A DNA stretch of 64,000 nucleotides from Riemerella anatipestifer (GCF_009670965.2 NZ_CP073239.1:1178001-1242000), one strand, 5' to 3'; shown: positions 25,182 through 36,011, numbered from the stretch's first letter. Made by a program: numbers and translations. Notes: generated by a model not told the origin, from the sequence alone.

Positions 25182-27773
25182 ATGAATTTAAATCAGTTTA
25201 CAGTAAAATCACAAGAGGTGATTCAGAAAGCGCAGCAGTTAGCTATGGCGTTCGGACACCAAAGTATAGAACCTCAGCATATTTTGGAGGGTATTTTTGA
25301 AAGCGATGATACCATTTCTAGCTTTCTACTAAAAAAATCAGAAGCAGATGCTACTCTCATTAGAGAGCGTAATAGGCAAAATTTAGAAACTCTTCCTAAG
25401 GTAGAAGGTGGTAGTTTGTATCTTTCTCAATCAGGTAATAGAGTACTTTTGGAAGCTCCTAATTTGGCTAAAAAAATGGGAGACGAATATGTTACCATAG
25501 AACACCTTTGGTTGGCTTTAATAGAGGTTTCGTCACCAGTATCTTCTTTACTTAAAGATATGGGAGTTACTAGAGCTTTGCTAGAAGCAGGAATAAAGGA
25601 GCTTAGGAAAGGGAGTAAGGCTACTTCAGCGAGTTCGGAGGAAACCTACCAAAGTTTGAGCAAGTACGCTAAGAACTTTAATGAACTCGCTGCGGAGGGC
25701 AAGCTAGACCCTGTGATTGGTAGAGATGAGGAAATCCGCCGTGTATTGCAAATTCTTTCTAGGAGAACCAAAAACAATCCTATCCTTATAGGAGAGCCTG
25801 GGGTTGGTAAAACCGCTATAGCTGAAGGCATTGCTCATAGGATTATTTCTGGAGATGTGCCAGAAAACCTAATGGATAAAACGCTTTATTCCTTAGATAT
25901 GGGGGCGTTGGTTGCGGGGGCTAAGTACAAAGGAGAGTTTGAAGAGCGTCTGAAATCTGTGGTTAATGAAGTAACGAAATCAGATGGGCAAATCATTCTT
26001 TTTATAGATGAAATACATACTTTAGTAGGTGCTGGAGGTGGAGAAGGGGCAATGGATGCAGCTAACATCCTAAAACCAGCTTTGGCTAGAGGAGAGCTTA
26101 GAGCTATAGGAGCAACGACGCTTAACGAGTATCAAAAATATTTTGAAAAAGATAAAGCATTGGAACGTCGTTTCCAAAAAGTGATGGTGGAAGAACCAGA
26201 TACGGAGTCGGCAATTTCTATTTTGAGGGGGATTAAGGATAAGTACGAGTTTCATCATAAAATCAGAATTAAAGATGAAGCTATTATCGCTGCGGTGGAA
26301 ATGTCTCAGCGTTATATATCAGACCGTTTTCTTCCAGATAAAGCTATTGATTTGATAGACGAGGCTTCTTCTAAACTAAGGATGGAAATCAATTCTAAGC
26401 CTGAAGAGTTGGATATTCTAGATAGAAAATTGATGCAGCTAGAGATAGAACTCGCTGCAATTTCTAGAGAAGGTAATCAAACTAAAATAGACCACCTTAA
26501 AGAGGATATAGCTAAGGTAACCGAGGAAAGAAACGAAATCAATGCAAAGTGGTTACAAGAAAAGCAAAAGTCTGAAGATTTAACTCAGATTAAAAAAGAC
26601 ATTGAGGCGTTGAAACTAGAAGCAGAAAGAGCTCAAAGATTAGGCGACTATGCCAAGGTTTCGGAAATTCAGTATGGTAAATTAAGGGAAAAAGAGGAGG
26701 AACTTCGTAAGATAGAACTTCTTATGCAGAATAACCAAAATGAACTCATTAAAGAAGAGGTAACGGCAGAGCATATCTCCGAAGTTATTTCTAAATGGAC
26801 GGGGATTCCTGTAACAAAGCTACTCCAAAGCGAGAGAGAAAAATTACTTCACCTAGAAGACGAACTCCACAAAAGAGTAGTGGGGCAAGAGGAAGCTATA
26901 GAAGCGGTAGCTAATGCTATCAGAAGAAACCGTGCAGGGCTTAATGATGAGAAAAAACCAATTGGCTCATTCCTGTTTTTAGGAACTACGGGAGTAGGTA
27001 AAACCGAATTGGCAAAAGCATTAGCAGAGTTCCTATTTGATGATGAAAATAATATGACTCGTATTGATATGAGTGAATATCAAGAGCGTCATTCGGTGTC
27101 TAGATTGGTGGGTGCTCCTCCAGGGTATGTAGGCTACGATGAGGGCGGACAACTTACGGAAGCAGTAAGAAGAAGACCTTATTCGGTAGTGCTTTTAGAC
27201 GAGATAGAAAAGGCTCACCCAGATGTATTCAATACCTTATTGCAGGTGTTAGACGACGGAAGGCTTACGGATAATAAAGGTCGTGTTGTTAATTTCAAAA
27301 ACACCATCGTGATTATGACTTCTAACCTAGGTTCTCATATTATTCAAGAAAATTTTGAAGGGCTTACAGAAGAAAATCAGGAGGAAATAGTTTCTAAAAC
27401 TAAAGAGGAAGTTTTTGGAGTGCTTAAACAGTCGTTGCGTCCAGAGTTTATTAATAGGATAGACGAGGTGGTGCTCTTCCAACCACTTAATAAGAAAGAG
27501 ATAGGTAAAATTATACAGTACTTGTTGAGAGGCTTTAATAAGATGTTGGAAAAGAAAAATATCATTTTAACATCTACCGAAGATGCATTAAACTACATCA
27601 GAGAGAAAGGTTATGACCCTTCGTTTGGGGCAAGGCCGCTCAAGAGGTTATTGCAACAGGAAGTGCTTAACCAGCTTTCTAAAGAAATCCTCGCAGGTAA
27701 TGTGAACGATGGCGACCGCATTATTTTGGATTATTTCAAAGAGAGTGGATTGGTATTTAGACAAGCGGAGTAG
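25182..27773 (+). CDS. clpB: ATP-dependent disaggregase chaperone ClpB
   Basis: An 863-residue Hsp100 ring ATPase that pulls proteins out of aggregates with DnaK. It has the N-terminal Clp repeat domain (about 1-145), a first AAA+ domain with [13 protein letters not shown], a coiled-coil middle domain (about 410-530) that marks ClpB rather than ClpA or ClpC, and a second AAA+ domain with [14 protein letters not shown] and the pore loop GYVGYDEGG. It is monocistronic, with a 269-base upstream region holding repeats and a terminator downstream. Confidence 0.98.
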   Translation: MNLNQFTVKSQEVIQKAQQLAMAFGHQSIEPQHILEGIFESDDTISSFLLKKSEADATLIRERNRQNLETLPKVEGGSLYLSQSGNRVLLEAPNLAKKMGDEYVTIEHLWLALIEVSSPVSSLLKDMGVTRALLEAGIKELRKGSKATSASSEETYQSLSKYAKNFNELAAEGKLDPVIGRDEEIRRVLQILSRRTKNNPILIGEPGVGKTAIAEGIAHRIISGDVPENLMDKTLYSLDMGALVAGAKYKGEFEERLKSVVNEVTKSDGQIILFIDEIHTLVGAGGGEGAMDAANILKPALARGELRAIGATTLNEYQKYFEKDKALERRFQKVMVEEPDTESAISILRGIKDKYEFHHKIRIKDEAIIAAVEMSQRYISDRFLPDKAIDLIDEASSKLRMEINSKPEELDILDRKLMQLEIELAAISREGNQTKIDHLKEDIAKVTEERNEINAKWLQEKQKSEDLTQIKKDIEALKLEAERAQRLGDYAKVSEIQYGKLREKEEELRKIELLMQNNQNELIKEEVTAEHISEVISKWTGIPVTKLLQSEREKLLHLEDELHKRVVGQEEAIEAVANAIRRNRAGLNDEKKPIGSFLFLGTTGVGKTELAKALAEFLFDDENNMTRIDMSEYQERHSVSRLVGAPPGYVGYDEGGQLTEAVRRRPYSVVLLDEIEKAHPDVFNTLLQVLDDGRLTDNKGRVVNFKNTIVIMTSNLGSHIIQENFEGLTEENQEEIVSKTKEEVFGVLKQSLRPEFINRIDEVVLFQPLNKKEIGKIIQYLLRGFNKMLEKKNIILTSTEDALNYIREKGYDPSFGARPLKRLLQQEVLNQLSKEILAGNVNDGDRIILDYFKESGLVFRQAE

Positions 27774-27801
27774 ATAATTAAAAGTATAAATTATAACGAA
27801 G

Positions 27802-27838
27802 ACAAAGCTTAGGCAAGTGTAAGCCTAGGCTTTGTTTA
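27802..27838 (+). terminator. Terminator after clpB
   Basis: ACAAAGCTTAGGC (27802-27814) pairs with GCCTAGGCTTTGT (27823-27835) with one T-G pair. The T tract is short. Confidence 0.7.
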
Positions 27839-27890
27839 TGATGGGATTAGAGGTAAAATAGCTAAAACTTATTATTATTTATAATTAAAC

Positions 27891-27898
27891 TATCTTTG
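27891..27898 (+). promoter_or_regulatory. -7 box of the der promoter
   Basis: TATCTTTG fits TANNTTTG. The ATG of der follows 66 bases later. Confidence 0.6.
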
Positions 27899-27964
27899 CA
27901 AAAAAAATTGGGCTTCAAAAGTTGGAGTAACCCATTAATAATTTTTTATTAAACATTTTTTGAT

Positions 27965-29272
27965 ATGTCGAATATTGTAGCCATAGTGGGGCGTCCTAAT
28001 GTAGGGAAATCCACTTTATTCAACAGGCTTCTAGAAAGAAGAGAAGCTATAGTAGATTCTGTAGCGGGAGTTACAAGAGACCGCCATTACGGTAAATCTG
28101 AATGGAATGGAGTAGAGTTTACTGTAATAGATACAGGAGGATATGATGTAGGTACTGATGATATTTTTGAGGAAGAAATTCGTCATCAAGTGCAATTAGC
28201 GGTAGATGAAGCAACTTCTATTATATTTATGCTCAATGTGGAAGAAGGTTTAACGGATACCGACCAAGAAATTCATGAGCTGTTAAGAAGGTCTAATAAG
28301 CCTATTTATATTGTAGTAAACAAGGTGGATTCGGCTAAGGAAGAATTACCAGCAACGGAATTTTATCAATTAGGAATAGAGAAATATTACACACTTTCTT
28401 CTGCTACAGGTTCTGGTACAGGAGATTTGTTAGATGCGGTGGTAGCGGACTTCCCAACCACCGAGTATAAAGACCCTTTTGATGGGTTGCCTAGAATTAC
28501 CATTGCAGGGCGTCCTAATGTAGGGAAATCTACGCTTACCAACGCTTTATTAGACAATAAAAGAAATATTGTAACAGATATTGCGGGGACAACAAGGGAT
28601 AGTATAGAAACCATCTACAATAAATTCGGACACGAATTTGTGTTGGTAGATACGGCGGGTATGCGTAAAAAGTCCAAAGTGAGCGAAAACTTGGAGTTCT
28701 ATTCTGTAATGCGTTCTGTTAGGGCGATTGAGCATTCCGATGTGGTAGTCATTATGGTAGATGCAACACAAGGTTGGGAGTCTCAGGATATGAATATTTT
28801 TGGTATTGCACAGAAAAATAGAAAAGGCATTGTGATTTTGGTTAATAAATGGGATTTGGTGGAGAAAGAAACCAACACAATGAGAGATTTTGAGAATAAT
28901 ATCAAAAAGAGAATCGGGCAGTTTAGTGATGTGCCTATTTTGTTTATTTCTGCTCTCACCAAGCAAAGGATTTTGAAAGCGGTAGAAGTGGCTATGGAAG
29001 TCTATGAAAATCGTAAAAAGAAAATCAAAACTTCTAAACTAAATGAGGTAATGCTACCAGTATTTGAACATACGCCGCCTCCAGCTATTAAAGGTAAATA
29101 CATTAAAATTAAATATTGTGTGCAACTTCCTACACCATCACCACAATTTGTATTTTTCTGTAATTTACCACAGTATGTTAAGGAGCCATACAAACGCTTT
29201 ACAGAAAATCAGTTGCGTAAGGAGTTTGGTTTCACAGGGGTACCTATAGAAGTTTATTTCCGACAAAAATAA
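27965..29272 (+). CDS. der: Ribosome-assembly GTPase Der (EngA)
   Basis: A 435-residue protein with two tandem G domains needed for 50S subunit maturation. The P-loops GRPNVGKSTLF (about residue 8) and GRPNVGKSTLTNA (about 182) and the G4 motifs NKVD and NKWD are intact. The C-terminal KH-like domain starts at about residue 350. It is flanked by its own promoter and a strong terminator. Confidence 0.98.
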   Translation: MSNIVAIVGRPNVGKSTLFNRLLERREAIVDSVAGVTRDRHYGKSEWNGVEFTVIDTGGYDVGTDDIFEEEIRHQVQLAVDEATSIIFMLNVEEGLTDTDQEIHELLRRSNKPIYIVVNKVDSAKEELPATEFYQLGIEKYYTLSSATGSGTGDLLDAVVADFPTTEYKDPFDGLPRITIAGRPNVGKSTLTNALLDNKRNIVTDIAGTTRDSIETIYNKFGHEFVLVDTAGMRKKSKVSENLEFYSVMRSVRAIEHSDVVVIMVDATQGWESQDMNIFGIAQKNRKGIVILVNKWDLVEKETNTMRDFENNIKKRIGQFSDVPILFISALTKQRILKAVEVAMEVYENRKKKIKTSKLNEVMLPVFEHTPPPAIKGKYIKIKYCVQLPTPSPQFVFFCNLPQYVKEPYKRFTENQLRKEFGFTGVPIEVYFRQK

Positions 29273-29287
29273 AATCATAAAAATAAT

Positions 29288-29324
29288 AAAAAGAGTAGCG
29301 GTTATTAAATTGGCTACTCTTTTT
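29288..29324 (+). terminator. Terminator after der
   Basis: AAAAAGAGTAGC (29288-29299) pairs with GCTACTCTTTTT (29313-29324). It is strong and has a T run. Confidence 0.87.
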
Positions 29325-29386
29325 GTGTGGAGTTAAATTTTAACATTTTTTTTAATATCAGATGATTTAAAGTGAGTCTAAATTTA

Positions 29387-29394
29387 TATCTTTG
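29387..29394 (+). promoter_or_regulatory. -7 box of the mre operon promoter
   Basis: TATCTTTG fits TANNTTTG and ends 38 bases before the mreB ATG. Confidence 0.6.
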
Positions 29395-29432
29395 TAAACT
29401 TAAATAATTTTATCACAAACACTACTAATAAA

Positions 29433-30458
29433 ATGGGGTTATTTGATTTATTTACGCAGGAAATTGCGATAGATTTGGGTACAGCTAACACACTAATTAT
29501 ACATAATAACAAAATTGTTATAGACCAGCCTTCTATTGTAGCTATAGATCGACAGTCAGGGAAACCTATCGCTGTGGGAGAACAGGCTAAACACATGCAA
29601 GGTAAAACGCACGAAGATATTAGAACTGTGCGTCCGCTTAAAGATGGGGTAATTGCGGACTTTCACGCTTCTGAGCATATGATAAAGGAATTTATTAAGC
29701 AAATTCCAGGGATTAAAGGTAAACTGTTTCAGCCTGCGTTGAAGATTGTAATTTGTATTCCTTCAGGAATTACTGAGGTAGAGAAGAGAGCGGTAAGAGA
29801 TTCTGCTCAAAAGGTTAATGCTAAAGAAGTAAGGCTGATTTACGAGCCAATGGCGGCTGCAATAGGTGTGGGTATAGATGTACAAAAGCCTGAAGGTAAT
29901 ATGATTATCGATATAGGTGGTGGTACTACCGAGATTGCAGTAGTGGCATTAGGAGGTATCGTTTGTGATAAATCTGTTAAGATTGCAGGAGATGTATTTA
30001 CTAATGATATTGCTTACTATCTTAGAACACACCATAATTTATTCATAGGGGAAAGAACTGCAGAAAGAATTAAAATAGAAGTTGGTTCTGCTGTTGAAGA
30101 GCTTGATATAGACATAGAAGATATTCCAGTACAAGGTAGAGATTTAATTACTGGTAAACCTAAAGAAATTATGATAGGTTACAAGGAGATAGCTCGTGCC
30201 TTAGACAAATCTATCATTAGAATAGAAGATGCGGTAATGGAAACTCTTTCTATGACCCCACCAGAACTAGCAGCTGATATTTATAAAACAGGTATCTATT
30301 TAGCGGGAGGTGGAGCATTGTTGAGAGGTTTAGCAGATAGACTTCATAAGAAAACAGGACTTCCTGTATTTGTAGCTGAAGACCCTCTAAGAGCAGTTGT
30401 AAGAGGTACAGGGATTGCTCTTAAAAATATGGATAAGTTTAATTTTCTTATTAAATAA
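29433..30458 (+). CDS. mreB: Rod-shape actin homologue MreB
   Basis: A 341-residue actin-like ATPase that forms membrane filaments guiding elongation. Phosphate-binding motifs are IAIDLGTANTLI, MIIDIGGGTTEIAVV and GIYLAGGGALLRGL. The length is normal. It is the first gene of mreB-mreC-mreD-mrdA-rodA, with mreC 22 bases downstream. Confidence 0.98.
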   Translation: MGLFDLFTQEIAIDLGTANTLIIHNNKIVIDQPSIVAIDRQSGKPIAVGEQAKHMQGKTHEDIRTVRPLKDGVIADFHASEHMIKEFIKQIPGIKGKLFQPALKIVICIPSGITEVEKRAVRDSAQKVNAKEVRLIYEPMAAAIGVGIDVQKPEGNMIIDIGGGTTEIAVVALGGIVCDKSVKIAGDVFTNDIAYYLRTHHNLFIGERTAERIKIEVGSAVEELDIDIEDIPVQGRDLITGKPKEIMIGYKEIARALDKSIIRIEDAVMETLSMTPPELAADIYKTGIYLAGGGALLRGLADRLHKKTGLPVFVAEDPLRAVVRGTGIALKNMDKFNFLIK

Positions 30459-30480
30459 TTAAAATTTAGAGTACTCCTCT

Positions 30481-31335
30481 ATGGGATATCTGCTGAGGTT
30501 TTTTTCTAAAAATGCTTTATTTGTATTTTTTGTTTTTTTACAAATAGTAGCCTTATTTCTTATTTTCACTCGGAATTCTATGCAACAATCCTTTTTAGCA
30601 GGACAAGTGGCATCGTTTAATTCTTGGGTTTCTGGGTATATAGATGAAGGAGCCAACTATTTAAAACTTAAACAAATAAATGATGAATTAGTAGAGCAGA
30701 ATAAAGCTTTAATGGAGCAGGTATATGGTAAAAACTACAAGAGTGTTCCTAGAAATATCAGAGTGAAAGATGTGGATAAAAATTCACAAATTTATCATAT
30801 TATTGATGCTGATGTGATGAGCAATACCATCATTAGGAGAGATAATTATTTTACTATCAATAGAGGAAAAAATCAAGGAGTGCAGTCTAAAATGGGCGTC
30901 ATCGCCTCAAATGGAGTAGCAGGTATTGTCATCAACAGTATGAATAATTATTCCATTGTGCAGTCTGTACTTAGTGTGAATAAAATGAGGGTGAATGCAG
31001 CTCTTAAAAATACAGGTTATTTCGGAACTCTTACTTGGAGAGGAGATGATTCTAGAGTGATGCATTTATCAGATATTCCGAAGTATGTACCTATAAAAGT
31101 GGGAGATACAGTAGTAACTGATGGGAAGTCTGATGTTTTCCCAGCAGGTGTGTCTATAGGAACCATAGCTGGTTTTCAGGTGGATACTAAGACTGGATTT
31201 TGGGATATAAGCGTGGAGCTTGGTCAGGATATGGGGAATGTTAAAAAAGTATTTGTTGTAAAAAATCTACAGAAAGTAGAATTACAACAAGTGCAGGATA
31301 GTTTAAACGCTGTGATAAAGAAAGATGATAAGTAG
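30481..31335 (+). CDS. mreC: Rod-shape protein MreC
   Basis: A 284-residue bitopic membrane protein that connects MreB to the cell-wall synthases. It has one N-terminal membrane segment (about 10-29), a coiled coil (about 55-80) and a periplasmic beta domain with the family segments NRGKNQGVQSKMGVIASNG and GDTVVTDGKSDVFPAGV. It overlaps mreD by 11 bases. Confidence 0.95.
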   Translation: MGYLLRFFSKNALFVFFVFLQIVALFLIFTRNSMQQSFLAGQVASFNSWVSGYIDEGANYLKLKQINDELVEQNKALMEQVYGKNYKSVPRNIRVKDVDKNSQIYHIIDADVMSNTIIRRDNYFTINRGKNQGVQSKMGVIASNGVAGIVINSMNNYSIVQSVLSVNKMRVNAALKNTGYFGTLTWRGDDSRVMHLSDIPKYVPIKVGDTVVTDGKSDVFPAGVSIGTIAGFQVDTKTGFWDISVELGQDMGNVKKVFVVKNLQKVELQQVQDSLNAVIKKDDK

Positions 31336-31834
31336 AAATATTTTTACAGATATACTGTTTTCGGTTATTCTAGTAACAGCTCAGATATTTTTGTTTAATA
31401 AAATCTCTATAGCGGGGGCTTATACTCCTGTGGTTTATCCTGTACTTATTATGTTTTATCCATTCTATAGAAACCTTTATGTATTTCTAGTGGTGGGTTT
31501 TCTTTTAGGTTTAGGGATAGATGCTTTTTTAGGAACATGGGGTATCAATGCTTTAGCGATGACTATTATCGCTTACTTTAGAACGCTTATTTTCAAAACT
31601 TCGATAGATAACGAGGCTACAGATAGTTTTTCATTTCAAAATATACAATGGACACAATTTTTAATGTATATTTTCTTTAGTATATTGATACATCAGCTAC
31701 TGGTACAGTTTATAGAATTTTTTAAACTAAATAGAATTTTAGAAATATCCCTTAATGTTTTAATAACTTCGGTTATTTCATTTGTGTTTATTTTGCTGTA
31801 TGTTTTAATATTTAAAATCAAGCAAAAAGTTTGA
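31325..31834 (+). CDS. mreD: Rod-shape protein MreD
   Basis: A 169-residue hydrophobic protein with about five membrane segments. It resembles Bacteroidetes MreD in length and in the segment FLLGLGIDAFLGTWGINALA. It overlaps mreC by 11 bases and its stop overlaps the TTG start of mrdA, so translation of the operon is coupled. The family is poorly conserved and context gives much of the support. Confidence 0.9.
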   Translation: MISRNIFTDILFSVILVTAQIFLFNKISIAGAYTPVVYPVLIMFYPFYRNLYVFLVVGFLLGLGIDAFLGTWGINALAMTIIAYFRTLIFKTSIDNEATDSFSFQNIQWTQFLMYIFFSILIHQLLVQFIEFFKLNRILEISLNVLITSVISFVFILLYVLIFKIKQKV

Positions 31835-33873
31835 AACCTTTTTACAAAATTAGTATCGTTTTATCACTTATCGCTGTCATTTTTATAGCGAGGTTGGCTT
31901 ATTTTCAATTATTTACAGATAGATACGCATTAAACGCTGCAAACACCTCCATAAAAACAGAATATATTATCCCACAAAGAGGTATTATATTCGATAGGAA
32001 TGGTAAAATTTTGGTTGGGAATAAACAATCTTATGAGATTTCGTTTACCCAAGCACTTATGAGACCAGATTTTGATACTATTGGTTTTTGTAATTTGGTT
32101 AGAATTAGTAAGCAAGATTTTATAAAAAAAATCAAAGAGATAAAAAAAGAAAAATATTACTCCAAAGTACAGCCAATGACTTTTATGAAAAATCTTTCTA
32201 GAGAAGAAATGGCTAGAATTCAGGAGCTTATTTTTAAATATCCGGCATTTAATATTGTTACTCGTCCACAAAGAAAGTATGAGGTAGGTACTTCGGGTAA
32301 TCTACTTGGTTTTACGAATGAAGTTAATCAGGCTGATATTAAGAAGGATTCTTTGTACTATCTCCCTGGAGATATCATAGGAAAATCAGGTGTAGAGAAA
32401 TCTTATGAAAAGGAGCTTAGAGGAGAAAAAGGAGTACAATACATACAAAAGGATATTAAACTAAGAAGTATTGGACCTTACAAAGATGGAGAATTAGATA
32501 AAGAGGTAGTTACAGGGAAAGATTTAACTCTCACCATAGATTATGATTTGCAAAGAATTGCAGAGGAAATGTTGGTAAACAAGCGTGGAGCAATAGTTGC
32601 TTTAGACCCTAAAACAGGAGAGATATTAGCTTTAGCTACAGGTCCAGATGTAGATCCTTCGACTTTTACAGGTCCAGATAAAAATAAAAATATTTACAGG
32701 CTTCAGACCGATAAGTTTGATATGCCGATGTTTGACAGGTCTATCCAAGCGGCTTATCCACCAGGTTCTACCTTTAAATTAGTAACTGCTCTAGCAGCGA
32801 TGCAAATGGGTGTGATGACTCCAAACACCGTATTCCCTTGTGGAGGAGGGTTTAATTATAGGGGATTAAGGATTAAAGGTCATGGTGGGGCAGACCCTCT
32901 GATTCCGTCAATACAAGTATCTAGCAACTGTTATTTTTCTTATGCTTACTTAGCAATTATTAACAAGTACCCAGGTAATCCGTCTAAAGGAATTGATGAA
33001 TGGAAGGAAATTATGAATAGCTTTGGGCTGGGTGTGTATTTGAATAATGATTTGGCGGTGGGAGCAAAAGGGCAAATTCCTAGTGGGGAGTTCTACGAAA
33101 AAAGAATGGCTTCTATCTACAAAGCGAGTGGTAGAACTGGAGATGCTAAAAAGTGGGATCCTCTAGCTACGGGAGCTATTTTTAATGGAATGGGACAAGG
33201 AGATATACTTCTAACACCTTTACAAGTAGCTAATTTTACCGCAGCGATAGCCAACAAGGGTTGGTTCTATACACCTCACATTGTGAAGTCAGTGGACGGT
33301 AAACCTAATCCAGACCCTAGATTTAAAAAGAAACATAAAACTTTGGTTCAAAATAAAGCCTTTTATGATGCGGTTCTCAAAGGTATGGAAGCAGTGGTAC
33401 TTAGAGGGACAGGTAGAGGTTTAAAGTCTAATGACTTTACCCAATTGGCAAAAACGGGTACAGCACAAGTACCTCAAGGTAAAGATAATTCTATTTATAC
33501 TATGATAGCTCCTGCCGAAGATCCTAAAATTGTAGTGGCAGCAGTGATGGAACACGCAGGTTTTGGGGCAACATGGGCGGGTCCTGCTTGTACAATTATA
33601 GCGGAAAAATATTTAACAGGAGAAATTAAAAGAGAGCACCTTTATAGAAAAATGATTTCTTCTAGTTTTATGTCAGAGTATAGAAGACAATGGATACAAG
33701 ATTTAAAGAGAAAAGGCTTGTATAAAATTAATGCAGATAGCCTAGCAGTTGTGAAGTTGCAAGATAGTCTTAAGATTAATCTCCCAGAGAAAAAGAAACA
33801 AGAGCTAAAACTAAAAATAGATTCTTTAAAACTTAAAAGCGTAAAAAATGAACAAAGCAGAAGGAATAGATAA
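31831..33873 (+). CDS. mrdA: Penicillin-binding protein 2 (elongasome transpeptidase)
   Basis: A 680-residue class B penicillin-binding protein that crosslinks peptidoglycan during elongation with RodA. It has an N-terminal membrane anchor (about 6-25), the pedestal start PQRGIIFDRNGKIL, and a transpeptidase domain with Ser313 in PPGSTFKL, SSN at 364-366 and Lys541 in KTGTAQVP. The TTG start overlaps the mreD stop as TTGA; the next in-frame ATG would remove the anchor, so TTG is chosen. It overlaps rodA by 26 bases. Confidence 0.96.
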   Translation: MKPFYKISIVLSLIAVIFIARLAYFQLFTDRYALNAANTSIKTEYIIPQRGIIFDRNGKILVGNKQSYEISFTQALMRPDFDTIGFCNLVRISKQDFIKKIKEIKKEKYYSKVQPMTFMKNLSREEMARIQELIFKYPAFNIVTRPQRKYEVGTSGNLLGFTNEVNQADIKKDSLYYLPGDIIGKSGVEKSYEKELRGEKGVQYIQKDIKLRSIGPYKDGELDKEVVTGKDLTLTIDYDLQRIAEEMLVNKRGAIVALDPKTGEILALATGPDVDPSTFTGPDKNKNIYRLQTDKFDMPMFDRSIQAAYPPGSTFKLVTALAAMQMGVMTPNTVFPCGGGFNYRGLRIKGHGGADPLIPSIQVSSNCYFSYAYLAIINKYPGNPSKGIDEWKEIMNSFGLGVYLNNDLAVGAKGQIPSGEFYEKRMASIYKASGRTGDAKKWDPLATGAIFNGMGQGDILLTPLQVANFTAAIANKGWFYTPHIVKSVDGKPNPDPRFKKKHKTLVQNKAFYDAVLKGMEAVVLRGTGRGLKSNDFTQLAKTGTAQVPQGKDNSIYTMIAPAEDPKIVVAAVMEHAGFGATWAGPACTIIAEKYLTGEIKREHLYRKMISSSFMSEYRRQWIQDLKRKGLYKINADSLAVVKLQDSLKINLPEKKKQELKLKIDSLKLKSVKNEQSRRNR

Positions 33874-35095
33874 ACTTGGGATAGGGCTCTACATTCTTAT
33901 CTGCATTTTTGCTATATTCAATATCAATAGTGTAGATGAAGGATTAGGAAAAAAACAACTTATTTTTTTTGGAATCTCTCTGTTTGTTGGGTTTATTATT
34001 TTCGTTACTAGGTCTAAGTTTTTTGAGAATTTGTCAGGTATTTTCTACATACTTGGTGTTCTTTTGTTGATAGGGTTGTTTCCGTTTGGGACAGAAATTT
34101 TAGGGCAAAAAAACTGGTATAAATTTGGAGGTATAACTATGCAGCCTGTGGAATTTGCTAAAATTGGTACAGCTCTGATGTTGGCTAATTATGCCTCGCA
34201 CCCAGATTTTAACCTTAAAGATAAACGGTCATTTCTTACGGCGTTTGCCATTATAGCGATACCAGGTGTGGTGGTACTTATGATTCCTGATGTTGGGTCT
34301 TTACTTGTTTTTATGGCTTTTGTGATAGCTCTTTATAGAGAAGGGCTTACGGGGTGGTTTTTCGGTGGTATTGGTATTTTTGCATTGGTATTTTTGGGTT
34401 CGTTGTATTTAGAAATAAATTTGGAAATGAACCCTATTTATGCTGTTGTCATTACTTTTATTTTTCTAGCTTTACTTTTATTTTTTAATCAGAATCAAAT
34501 TAAATGGATACCCGTTAATATTATTGCAATTATTTTAGGTTTTTTGATGTTAGGAGGAATGGCATATTCTTCTAAAATGGTACTAGAAAAATTGCCTAAA
34601 CACCAAAGAGAAAGAATAGAAGTGCTTTACAAAGGCGAACGAGCTTTTAGAGATACTTCGGGGTATAATTTGTTGTATTCCAAAACGGCTATTGGTTCTG
34701 GAGGATTTACAGGTAAAGGCTATAAGCAAGGTTCGGTAACGCAAGGTAAATTTGTGCCAGAGCAAGAGACCGATTATATCTTCTGTACTGTAGGCGAAGA
34801 ATGGGGGTTTCTAGGCAGTATTTTGCTAATTATTTTTTATGCCGTTTATATTGGTAGAATATACTATTTGTCCGAGCGACAAAAAAGCACCTTTAATAGA
34901 GTTTTTGGTTATAGTTTTGCCTCTATTTTATTGTTGCATTTTTCTATCAATATAGGGATGGTAATGGGGTTATTTCCTACGGTTGGGATTCCGTTGCCGT
35001 ATTTTAGTTATGGTGGAAGTTCTTTGCTGGCGTTTTCAATTATGACAGCAATATTCTTTAAACTTAACTATACAGATAAGAATAGTTTGGTCTAG
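33848..35095 (+). CDS. rodA: Peptidoglycan glycosyltransferase RodA
   Basis: A 415-residue SEDS-family polymerase that adds lipid II to glycan chains with PBP2. About ten membrane segments are present. Family motifs include GQKNWYKFGGITMQPVEFAK, the extracellular loop TDYIFCTVGEEWGFLG, and the end GIPLPYFSYGGSSLLA. The start lies inside mrdA. It is the last gene of the mre operon. Confidence 0.97.
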   Translation: MNKAEGIDKLGIGLYILICIFAIFNINSVDEGLGKKQLIFFGISLFVGFIIFVTRSKFFENLSGIFYILGVLLLIGLFPFGTEILGQKNWYKFGGITMQPVEFAKIGTALMLANYASHPDFNLKDKRSFLTAFAIIAIPGVVVLMIPDVGSLLVFMAFVIALYREGLTGWFFGGIGIFALVFLGSLYLEINLEMNPIYAVVITFIFLALLLFFNQNQIKWIPVNIIAIILGFLMLGGMAYSSKMVLEKLPKHQRERIEVLYKGERAFRDTSGYNLLYSKTAIGSGGFTGKGYKQGSVTQGKFVPEQETDYIFCTVGEEWGFLGSILLIIFYAVYIGRIYYLSERQKSTFNRVFGYSFASILLLHFSINIGMVMGLFPTVGIPLPYFSYGGSSLLAFSIMTAIFFKLNYTDKNSLV

Positions 35096-35142
35096 GCTTT
35101 GTTAATCTTGGTTAAAAAAAACTAGATTTCGTACAATTTTAT

Positions 35143-35150
35143 TATCTTTG
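35143..35150 (+). promoter_or_regulatory. -7 box before the OmpA-family gene
   Basis: TATCTTTG fits TANNTTTG and ends 15 bases before the first ATG, indicating separate transcription from rodA. Confidence 0.6.
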
Positions 35151-35165
35151 GAGAACTATTAAAAA

Positions 35166-36011
35166 ATGATTAAGATGAAGTTTACAAAAATTTTAGCTGT
35201 TGGGGCAATGGCACTTGCAATGACTTCGTGCGTTAGCAAAAAGCAGTATGATGCCTTAAATCTTAACTACAAAGACTGCCTAGAAAGTGCAGCTGAGCGT
35301 CAGAGAGAAATTCAAGATTTAAAATCTTCTAATGCAGGATTAACAAGTCAAAATGACCTTCTGAATAGACAAAATGAGGCACTTAAATCTTCGTTAGACG
35401 CTTGTCTTTCTAATACAGGAAAATCTTCTGCAAATATTGATAAATTGGTTGGAGAGATTAACGCTTCTAATGCTTATATCAAACAGCTTATTTCTACCAA
35501 TGCAAGAAATGATAGTTTAAATTTAGCATTATCTAACAAACTTAAGCGTTCATTAGATAATGTGGCTGACCAAGATGTTCAGGTAAAGGTACTTAAAGGA
35601 GTGGTAATGATTTCACTTTCTGATAAAATGCTTTACAAGTCAGGAGATTATAATATTCTTCCAGCGGCACAAGAAGTGTTAGGAAAGGTAGCTAAAGTGA
35701 TTAACGACTACGATAAATACTCTGTTTTAATTGAAGGAAATACAGACAATGTACCACTTAGTTCTGCGAGTTTACCAAAAGACAACTGGGATTTGTCAGC
35801 TTTAAGGGCGACTTCTGTAGCTAAAGTATTGCAGAATCAGTTTGGGGTAGATCCAAGTAGAATTACAGCTGGTGGGCGTAGCGAATATAACCCTAAAGCA
35901 ACCAATATGAGTGTGTCTGGGCGTGCGGAAAACCGTAGAACGGAAATCATCATTATGCCTAAACTAGATGAGTTTATGAAACTTATGGACATTGCTCCAG
36001 TGAAAAGATAA
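35166..36011 (+). CDS. OmpA-family peptidoglycan-binding lipoprotein
   Basis: A 281-residue (or 278 from the second ATG at 35175) outer-membrane lipoprotein. The lipobox is AMTSC with the lipidated Cys22. A coiled-coil region (about 30-120) with repeated Asn/Ser and Leu follows, then an OmpA domain with VLIEGNTDNVPL, LSALRATSVAKVL and GRAENRRTEIIIM. It probably ties the outer membrane to the wall. It has its own promoter and terminator. Confidence 0.93.
   Translation: MIKMKFTKILAVGAMALAMTSCVSKKQYDALNLNYKDCLESAAERQREIQDLKSSNAGLTSQNDLLNRQNEALKSSLDACLSNTGKSSANIDKLVGEINASNAYIKQLISTNARNDSLNLALSNKLKRSLDNVADQDVQVKVLKGVVMISLSDKMLYKSGDYNILPAAQEVLGKVAKVINDYDKYSVLIEGNTDNVPLSSASLPKDNWDLSALRATSVAKVLQNQFGVDPSRITAGGRSEYNPKATNMSVSGRAENRRTEIIIMPKLDEFMKLMDIAPVKR

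Noticed and set aside
30481..35095. Possible frameshift where mreC/mreD and mrdA/rodA overlap
   Set aside because: The short overlaps are normal translational coupling and each protein has complete motifs at expected length.
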